From NCBI RefSeq assembly GCF_900114615.1, contig NZ_FOTS01000009.1, positions 62,001-126,000 on the forward strand: a DNA stretch of 64,000 bases, given 5' to 3'. This document shows, piece after piece, positions 58,085 to 64,000 of this stretch. Source of the stretch: Pelosinus propionicus DSM 13327 (GTDB taxonomy: Bacteria; Bacillota; Negativicutes; DSM-13327). Under the pieces are notes generated by a model. That model made no database searches. It worked only from the letters and a program-made list of their open reading frames with translations, and was not told where the DNA came from. Position 1 is the first letter of the stretch. Each line of letters opens with the position of its first letter. The position numbers and the translations under genes were made by a program.

Positions 58085-58792
58085 ATGAAAAGACAGCTAC
58101 GATTGCCGATTACATTTATAGCTCTGCTGGTGCTTGGAATGACTTCAATATCCACAGCAGCAAATGCCACTGCATATGATTTCCAGAGTCAAAACATCAA
58201 TACGATTCAAGAATATCAAAGCAAGAAAATCCTTAAAAACAAAGTGATCGTTGTTGACCCTGGTCATGGGGGCAGTGATGCTGGCGCCATTGGTCCTAAC
58301 AATGTTGCCGAAAAGAATGTTACTTTGGCAATCGCGCGCGACTTACGTGAATTACTTTCTGCCGGAGGAGCAACTGTCATTATGACTCGAACGTCTGATC
58401 GAGATGTTGCCATAAATGGATCTTCAGACATTGATGAATTGCAAGCTCGCGTCGATATTGCCAATCATGCGAATGCTGACTTGTTTGTCAGCATTCACAC
58501 CGATGCCTTTGCCGAACACGGAACTGGTACTACAACTTATTTTTGTCCAGGCAGCAACGATGATCTTGCCCGTTTTGTTCAGGACAATATGGTGAGTCAA
58601 TTGAATTTGTATGATAGAGGCTCTCAGCCAAGTGATTTTTATGTTCTTAAAAATACAAACATGCCGGCCATATTAACAGAAGCTGCTTTTATTTCTAATC
58701 CAAAAGAGGAAAAACTACTTATCAATCGAGAGTTTAATAAAAAGGTAGCTTTGGGAATTTATAACGGAATTAAACAATATTTTAAACAATAA
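58085..58792 (+). CDS. N-acetylmuramoyl-L-alanine amidase (Amidase_3)
   Basis: 235 residues with a signal peptide (1-29). The zinc ligands are H61 in VVDPGHGGSDAGAIG, E76 in VAEKNVTLAIA, and the His in LFVSIHTDAF; the catalytic Glu is in ILTEAAFISNPKEEKLL. It cuts the bond between muramic acid and the stem peptide outside the cytoplasmic membrane. It has no cell-wall-binding domain, so this is the bare catalytic form, similar to those used in cell separation or spore formation. The Shine-Dalgarno AAGGATG is moderate. A lone plus-strand gene. Confidence 0.93.
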   Translation: MKRQLRLPITFIALLVLGMTSISTAANATAYDFQSQNINTIQEYQSKKILKNKVIVVDPGHGGSDAGAIGPNNVAEKNVTLAIARDLRELLSAGGATVIMTRTSDRDVAINGSSDIDELQARVDIANHANADLFVSIHTDAFAEHGTGTTTYFCPGSNDDLARFVQDNMVSQLNLYDRGSQPSDFYVLKNTNMPAILTEAAFISNPKEEKLLINREFNKKVALGIYNGIKQYFKQ

Positions 58793-58819
58793 AAAGGAAC
58801 TTATTTAAAGTTCCTTTTT
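58791..58819. terminator. Bidirectional terminator between the amidase and RND pump genes
   Basis: A perfect 12-bp stem (AAAAAGGAACTT with AAGTTCCTTTTT, loop ATTTA). It begins inside the amidase stop codon and contains the RND stop codon in its loop, so it serves both converging genes. Confidence 0.88.
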
Positions 58820-61800
58820 ATCATTTAAGAAAGGGAAGTTGGTTTTCTTATTTTGATTTTTAATCCAATTCGAAAGAAGACTTAGTCTCTTCATTAAATT
58901 GATAGGATGGTTCTGAAAGAATAGAAAGATAATCGGAATAATAAGCAGCGTGAACACTGTTGAGCTTAATAAGCCTCCAATTAAAACCCATGCCATACTT
59001 ACTCTTGTTTCCGAGCCTTCTGTGATTGCCAAAGCTGTGGGCAACATACCGACAACCATGGTGATTGTCGTCATAAAAATGGGTTTCAATCTTGTTTTCC
59101 CTGCTTCTATGATAGCATCAAAAGCCCCAACCCCCCGCTCCATTAGCGTTATTGTATAATCGAGGAGCAGCGTTCCATTTTTAGCAACCAAACCGTCCAT
59201 AACCAAAATACCAATCAGAGAGTATAAATTGATAGTGTTATGGGTAATAAGTAGAAATAACAGTGATCCTATCATCCCTAGTGGAAGAGAAAACATTCGA
59301 ATGAATGGAGTTAAAAGCGATTCATATAGGACAGCTAACAACATATATACTAATATAAGCGATAAGGCTAGTGCCTGAAACATTTGGCCGAACGTTTCAC
59401 TCATACTATTTGCCTGCCCCGTGTAACGGTAGCTAATACCAGGCCCTAGGTCTTTAGGCGTTAGTTTTTTTGAAATCTCTTGTAATACTTCATTTAGTGG
59501 ACGATCGGTAATATTAGCTTGGATTGTTATAGAGCGCTGCTTATCTACCCGCTGCAGCATGACTGGGCCTGTACCCTCACGCAGGACAGCAATATCTCCT
59601 AACGATATTTGATGGTTACCAGCCATAACGGGCAGCGATCGGATATCCTGCATTGCAAAGCCATCACTTCCTTTAATCCGAACTGTAATATCCGTATCTT
59701 GACCGTCATTAAATGGATCATTGGCATATACGCCAGCCTGCTGTCCGGCAATTGCAGCATTAAAAACATTTGCAACTTCAGCTACTGAGCTATTATAAAA
59801 TTTTAATCTGTCACGATCAATCGTCATTTGGATTTCAGGCATTCCTTCTGTATAAGAACTGCGAATGTCTTTTATTCCCTGTATTTGCGAAAGTATGGTT
59901 TGTGTTTGATAAGAAGACGCAACTAAATTATCCATATTAGATCCTAATAATTGAATTTGTACGGGAGCTCCGCCTCCCCCTCCGCCACTGGCTGAAACTC
60001 CAGCTACAGAAGATTGAGATTCATTCACCCTTACAATGACGTTTGGCAATTTTTGTTTTGCATAGGCTCGCACTTGATCAGTAATTTGCCAAACCGTCCG
60101 ATCACGATCTTTCCGATCAATTAATTGTATGCTAAGTGAACCATTATTACTGGAAGGTGTACCAGCGCTGGACAGATAATTTGTTACTTCAGGAATGGTT
60201 GATAGATATTCTTCCAATTCTTTTACAACAAGATCTGACTGCTGAATGTTTTGACCAACTGGCAGTTCTATAGAAATACGAAAACTTCCTTCATCCGTGC
60301 GAGGCATATATTCTGAACCGATAATTCCTAAAGGAATTAAGGAAATCGTTGCAAAGAATAAAACCAGTACGGCGGCAATGACTTTTCTACTATTATTTAA
60401 ACCCCAACGTAAAATCGTCTCATACTTAGCTACTGCACCTTGTTCTATCCGATCCATAAAATTCCAGACTGCACCACGAGGCTCGGTCACCCCCTCTTTA
60501 AAGAGGCGCGAAGCAAGCATTGGGGTAAGAGTGAAGGATACAAGCATAGAAAATAAAGTGGCAAAAACGATTGTTAAGCCAAATTGACGAAAGAATTGAC
60601 CTGTCATCCCTGTCATGAATGCAATGGGCATAAATACGACAACATCACAGAGAGTGATAGCAATGGCTGCCATACCAATTTCATTACGGCCTTCTTCAGC
60701 GGCAGTGGCAGCATCTTTGCCCATTTTTAAGTGACGATGAATATTTTCGAGTACAACAATAGAATCATCGACTAGAACACCAATACAAAGAGCCATTCCC
60801 ATTAAAGACATCATATTGAAGGAAAATCCTGCAATATACATGATGAAAAATGTAGATATCATCGATGTGGGAATTGCAATTATTACAGCAATAGTAGATC
60901 TCCAGCCACGCAGAAAAAGATAGAGAATAATACCCGTAGTAATTAGCCCTTCTACCAAACTCCCAAAGGTATTATGTAAAGAATTGGTAACATACTTTGA
61001 TGCATCTGTAACAACAGTAAAGGTATAATCAGGATATTCAGCACGCAGCGTCTCCAATTGCTGCAAAGTCGAATTCACCGTATCGACAAGACTAGCATCA
61101 CTGTTTTTATATACCGATAATGAAATTGCATCTGAGCCGTTTACACGACTATAACGGCTCACTCGCTTATCTTTTTCTTGAATGGTTGCAACATCTTTCA
61201 ATTGTATCGGAATGCTATCCCCATTGGTTACTTGTAATTTGGTGATTTCATCAGGAGTTTTATATTGAGCAAGCAAACGTACATCGGCTTGTGTTTTATC
61301 ATTGAATACGCTGCCAGAAGGGAGCAAGGTATTCTCACTTTTTATCTTGCTTACAATCTGGTTGATGGCAATATTGTAGAAACGAAGTTTATCTTTATCA
61401 AGCTCAATGGAAATTTCCTTATCTCTGCCACCATACAAGGCCACTTCTGAGACCCCATCGCCCCGCTGTAAACGTTCTTTAAAAACGGAATCAGCTTTGG
61501 TGTAGGCTTCAGCTAAAGGATGACTGGATGTTACCGCAATTTCTAAAATCGTAGTAGCATTTATATCTCGTTTTACCACAACTGGCTCATCAATGCCATC
61601 TGGCAATTTTCGTCGTACCGAGTTCACCTGCTTTGTAGCATCGATAGAAGCAATATCTGCATTTGCTGAAAAGTCAAATTCTAATACGATATTCGCATTT
61701 TCTGGTCTGGCAGTAGATGTCATATGCTTTAAATGGGCAACAGAAGACAGAGAATCCTCTAGTGGTTTTATGACTTGCTGTTCCATTTCTTCGGTTCCTG

Positions 61801-61960
61801 CACCAGCATAATGAACAGAAACAGTAACATAAGGAGTATTTAAGGCTGGCAGCAGTTCAACACCAATACTATGGAGACTATATAAACCAAGTACAACAAA
61901 GAATAAGATAATCATCGTTATGCCAATTGGTTTTTGAATAGAGAATTTTGTAATATTCAA
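58805..61960 (-). CDS. RND multidrug/efflux transporter (HAE1/AcrB family)
   Basis: 1051 residues from a TTG with AGGAGG upstream. Twelve membrane helices with two large outer loops. N-terminus FSIQKPIGITMIILFFVVLGLYSLHSIGVELLPALNTP. The proton-relay double Asp is in GMALCIGVLVDDSIVVLENIHRH. A Gly-rich SGGGGGG near residue 660 lies in the second loop, which is common in Gram-positive-relative members. It pumps hydrophobic compounds using proton flux. No outer-membrane channel gene is adjacent. An adaptor gene precedes it by 24 bp. Confidence 0.95.
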   Translation of the reverse strand: MNITKFSIQKPIGITMIILFFVVLGLYSLHSIGVELLPALNTPYVTVSVHYAGAGTEEMEQQVIKPLEDSLSSVAHLKHMTSTARPENANIVLEFDFSANADIASIDATKQVNSVRRKLPDGIDEPVVVKRDINATTILEIAVTSSHPLAEAYTKADSVFKERLQRGDGVSEVALYGGRDKEISIELDKDKLRFYNIAINQIVSKIKSENTLLPSGSVFNDKTQADVRLLAQYKTPDEITKLQVTNGDSIPIQLKDVATIQEKDKRVSRYSRVNGSDAISLSVYKNSDASLVDTVNSTLQQLETLRAEYPDYTFTVVTDASKYVTNSLHNTFGSLVEGLITTGIILYLFLRGWRSTIAVIIAIPTSMISTFFIMYIAGFSFNMMSLMGMALCIGVLVDDSIVVLENIHRHLKMGKDAATAAEEGRNEIGMAAIAITLCDVVVFMPIAFMTGMTGQFFRQFGLTIVFATLFSMLVSFTLTPMLASRLFKEGVTEPRGAVWNFMDRIEQGAVAKYETILRWGLNNSRKVIAAVLVLFFATISLIPLGIIGSEYMPRTDEGSFRISIELPVGQNIQQSDLVVKELEEYLSTIPEVTNYLSSAGTPSSNNGSLSIQLIDRKDRDRTVWQITDQVRAYAKQKLPNVIVRVNESQSSVAGVSASGGGGGGAPVQIQLLGSNMDNLVASSYQTQTILSQIQGIKDIRSSYTEGMPEIQMTIDRDRLKFYNSSVAEVANVFNAAIAGQQAGVYANDPFNDGQDTDITVRIKGSDGFAMQDIRSLPVMAGNHQISLGDIAVLREGTGPVMLQRVDKQRSITIQANITDRPLNEVLQEISKKLTPKDLGPGISYRYTGQANSMSETFGQMFQALALSLILVYMLLAVLYESLLTPFIRMFSLPLGMIGSLLFLLITHNTINLYSLIGILVMDGLVAKNGTLLLDYTITLMERGVGAFDAIIEAGKTRLKPIFMTTITMVVGMLPTALAITEGSETRVSMAWVLIGGLLSSTVFTLLIIPIIFLFFQNHPINLMKRLSLLSNWIKNQNKKTNFPFLNDKKEL

Positions 61961-61984
61961 AATAACACCTCCTATCTGATTTCA

Positions 61985-63223
61985 CTATTCTGCAAGGATG
62001 TTTGGTGTAATATCAGAGCCTGTTTTGAGCCTTGCTAAGTTACTAACAGCGATTGTCTCCCCTTCTTGAATACCACTAAGAATTTCAATGCTTTTATCAT
62101 TACGTAAGCCTAATTGTACGATGCGCTCTTCCACTTGATTACTGCTATTCACTACAAATATGCGATCTTTACCATTTAGCGATAAAACAGCTTCTTTGGG
62201 CACGTATAAAGTTTGTGACCTTAAGATCGTATTAATTGTGCTGCGGGCAAACATTCCACTTCTGATACTGTCATCTGGTTTATCAAGAATCATCCGAATG
62301 GTAAAGGCTTGCGTTTTACTATCTATGGATGGGCTGATATAAATAATTCTTCCATTAAATGATTTGCCCAAAGATTCAATCCCGATCGTCGTAGGTAAGC
62401 CTAGAACCATTTGCCCAATATCTTGTTCTGATACAGAACAGTCTATGTAGATATTGCTATTGTCAACAATAGATAATACTTTCTGACCGGCTGATACGAT
62501 ATTACCTACTTCTGCCTGCCGAAAACCAATCATACCAGATCGTGGAGCTCGCAATGTAAGATCATCTTTTTGATTTTTTAATGCATCGATAACACTTTGC
62601 GCTTTGTCTCGATTTGCTCTTTTCGATTCAACAGAGGCTGCACTTCCTGCCATAAGCTGCTTTGACCAAGTATCCATAGCTGACTGAGATGAAATCATTT
62701 GCTGTTCTGCATTGTCAAGTACTTCTCTGGAAATAGCCCCTTGTGAATATAAGGTTTTATATCTTTGATATGTAGTTACACTATGTTGATAATCTGATTG
62801 TGCTTTTTGATAATTTGCTTCAAAAGCAGCGTTGCTTTCAATCGCATCTGCATTGGCTTGACGAAAACTTGCATTATTTTGCACTATAGAGATGTCAATA
62901 TCACTGCTATCCTGACTTAATAATATTTGTCCCGGCGTGACATATTGCCCTAACTCAACATTGACCTGCGTAATTTTTCCTGTATATTTTGCAGCAATAT
63001 CGACTTGGGATTCAGGCACTGTTTGCCCAGTTAGATCAATTGTTTTCATCATATCTTTGCGCTGAACTGTTAATACATCAACTAGTGGCTTCGTATCGCG
63101 GGTATCTTGCCCTTTGGCTACATTTTTTGTATGAAGTCCTTGATAAGCTGAAAAGAATAACGAAATAGCTGTAATTGCGATAATAGCTATTTTTTTCTTA
63201 TTATTTGCTAAATGTCGTACCAC
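61985..63223 (-). CDS. RND efflux periplasmic adaptor (membrane fusion protein)
   Basis: About 412 residues. AGGAG sits 10 bases before GTG 63223, which is preferred over GTG 63232. An N-terminal membrane segment (about 14-30) is followed by a lipoyl half (AAKYTGKITQVNVELGQYVTPGQILLSQD). A coiled-coil hairpin (about 115-215), a second lipoyl half (LRAPRSGMIGFRQAEVGNIVS), and a beta-barrel come next. It joins the RND pump to an outer channel. No lipobox is present, so it is held by its membrane segment. First gene of the two-gene operon. Confidence 0.93.
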   Translation of the reverse strand: MVRHLANNKKKIAIIAITAISLFFSAYQGLHTKNVAKGQDTRDTKPLVDVLTVQRKDMMKTIDLTGQTVPESQVDIAAKYTGKITQVNVELGQYVTPGQILLSQDSSDIDISIVQNNASFRQANADAIESNAAFEANYQKAQSDYQHSVTTYQRYKTLYSQGAISREVLDNAEQQMISSQSAMDTWSKQLMAGSAASVESKRANRDKAQSVIDALKNQKDDLTLRAPRSGMIGFRQAEVGNIVSAGQKVLSIVDNSNIYIDCSVSEQDIGQMVLGLPTTIGIESLGKSFNGRIIYISPSIDSKTQAFTIRMILDKPDDSIRSGMFARSTINTILRSQTLYVPKEAVLSLNGKDRIFVVNSSNQVEERIVQLGLRNDKSIEILSGIQEGETIAVSNLARLKTGSDITPNILAE

Positions 63224-63343
63224 CTGTTTCACTCTCCTGTGAATTCTTTTATATGCGCAAAAGTACTGTGATCATAAATGCGATTGAACATTTTACCTTC
63301 GAAATGCTAGGTTATTTGTAGGTTTTTCCTGCGAAGCCTCAAG

Positions 63344-63399
63344 TAATATAATAACAGAGCAATAGTTGCTCATGCAACTATCACTCTGTTATTATATTA
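63344..63399. repeat. Long hairpin upstream of the RND operon
   Basis: Arms of 16 + 8 bp (TAATATAATAACAGAG and ATAGTTGC with their complements) pair perfectly apart from one two-base internal mismatch, loop TCAT. It lies 121 bp before the adaptor start. It could end a transcript entering from the right, or act as an operator. The 63400-63620 stretch holds no gene that I can support. Confidence 0.65.
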
Positions 63400-63624
63400 T
63401 CTTTACACCTAATACCTCATTGATTTTTTACTTTTACCATAACATGCAAATATGACAAAATTATGACAGATAAAACGTATTATCCACTCTTTTAACTATA
63501 TTTTTATTTTTAATCCGTGATTGACTTTATTGTTATAGCGAACTTTACTGATTAAATGATTACGGTGCCATTCAAAATTATTTGAAAGACACTTTAGTCG
63601 TTTAATTAGAAACATCTTATATAA

Positions 63625-63820
63625 TTAAATTCGAATTTTATTTAAACTATTTTTTAGCTCATTTGATAAATGAGCCAAATGCTCACTAAAATGTAGCAAT
63701 TTCTTCCATAGATGCAGATTGCTCCTCTGTTGCCGCAGACACGGTTTGTGACCGTTTCAATATCCTTGGATGATGCTTCAGTGATACGTCCATTAGCAAA
63801 TAACTAAATTCGCTATTTCA
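63625..63820 (-). pseudogene. Decayed C-terminal fragment of a methyl-accepting chemotaxis protein
   Basis: On the minus strand three neighbouring frames give pieces in the right order of a chemoreceptor tail: ANGRITEASSKDIETVT, then SAATEEQSASMEEIAT, then SEHLAHLSNELKNSLNKI. The last join needs one base fewer in a T-run, and the first join lacks the usual segment in between. No start or upstream receptor domain remains. It is a relic of a gene lost by deletion. Confidence 0.75.
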
Positions 63821-63968
63821 GAAATGCACTCCCACTATATAATGAAAGTCATAAATTGATTAGCACATCAGATTTGCGAAACATAGACTATAGCAATGCT
63901 AAGTTTTCTTTATGAGCTGTTCTTCATAAATATCAGTTATATCAAAGATATAGGAGGTTAATATTTGT

Positions 63969-64000
63969 ATGAACGATATAACTATTTTAAATGGATCTGA
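63969..64000 (+). CDS. Start of a plus-strand gene cut by the window edge
   Basis: AGGAGG lies 11 bases before an ATG that reads MNDITILNGS up to the edge. The ITILNGS ending is like the first beta strand of NAD(P)H-dependent FMN reductases and flavodoxin-like proteins (ILNGSPR). Ten residues cannot settle it. Confidence 0.4.
   Translation, partial: MNDITILNGS

Overview
The window looks like a low-GC, spore-forming diderm Firmicute of the Negativicutes (Pelosinus/Sporomusa type). Four things together suggest this: a Coat-F type spore coat protein, an RND efflux pump of the kind that normally spans an outer membrane, a formate-tetrahydrofolate ligase, and a ferredoxin-dependent 2-oxoacid oxidoreductase. 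This assignment is inferred from gene content; no rRNA or tRNA gene was seen. Almost every gene lies on the minus strand, so transcription runs from high to low coordinates. There is no CRISPR array, transposase or phage block.

Layout from low to high coordinates. (1) 1-4210: a sugar-sensing three-component system made of a YesM-like kinase, a YesN-like AraC-type regulator, and a lipoprotein carrying two sugar-binding-protein domains in tandem (cut by the window edge). (2) 4448-16925: an L-arabinose cluster with araB, araD, araA, a second FucI/AraA-fold protein, a ChvE/GguAB-type sugar ABC importer, a ROK repressor and galM. The araB upstream region is AT-rich and holds large perfect palindromes. 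(3) 17029-19254: a D,D-carboxypeptidase and a TPR protein. (4) 19378-24297: a PTS of the ascorbate IIC/IIB type with a BglG/MtlR-like regulator carrying its own EIIA domain, plus a PfkB sugar kinase. (5) 24395-36392: histidine degradation (hutH, permease, fchA, ftcD, hutI, hutU, hutG) joined to fhs, a FolT-like folate ECF component and a small PAS protein. Both known routes for formiminoglutamate are encoded.

(6) 36653-40939: a MacAB-like ABC efflux system. (7) 41171-44257: a large SARP/STAND-type regulator. (8) 44451-49680: a site-2 protease, HelD, RlmN and an unknown secreted protein. (9) 49894-50496: a methionine-rich coat protein, one of the few plus-strand genes. (10) 50598-57774: a sigma-54 activator and a branched-chain amino acid oxidation operon (leucine dehydrogenase, CoA-transferase, four-subunit 2-oxoacid:ferredoxin oxidoreductase). 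A clear -24/-12 promoter and upstream palindromes precede it. (11) 58085-58792: a cell-wall amidase. (12) 58805-63223: an RND pump and its adaptor. (13) 63233-64000: mostly non-coding, with a long hairpin, a decayed chemoreceptor fragment and the start of a plus-strand gene.

The most noteworthy signals are the tandem-domain sugar sensor, an 11-bp-phased direct repeat shared by two hut transcription units, the sigma-54 promoter with a matching palindrome next to the activator gene, and the palindromes upstream of araB. For many genes the Shine-Dalgarno sequence places the start a few codons inside the longest open frame; those starts are used here.
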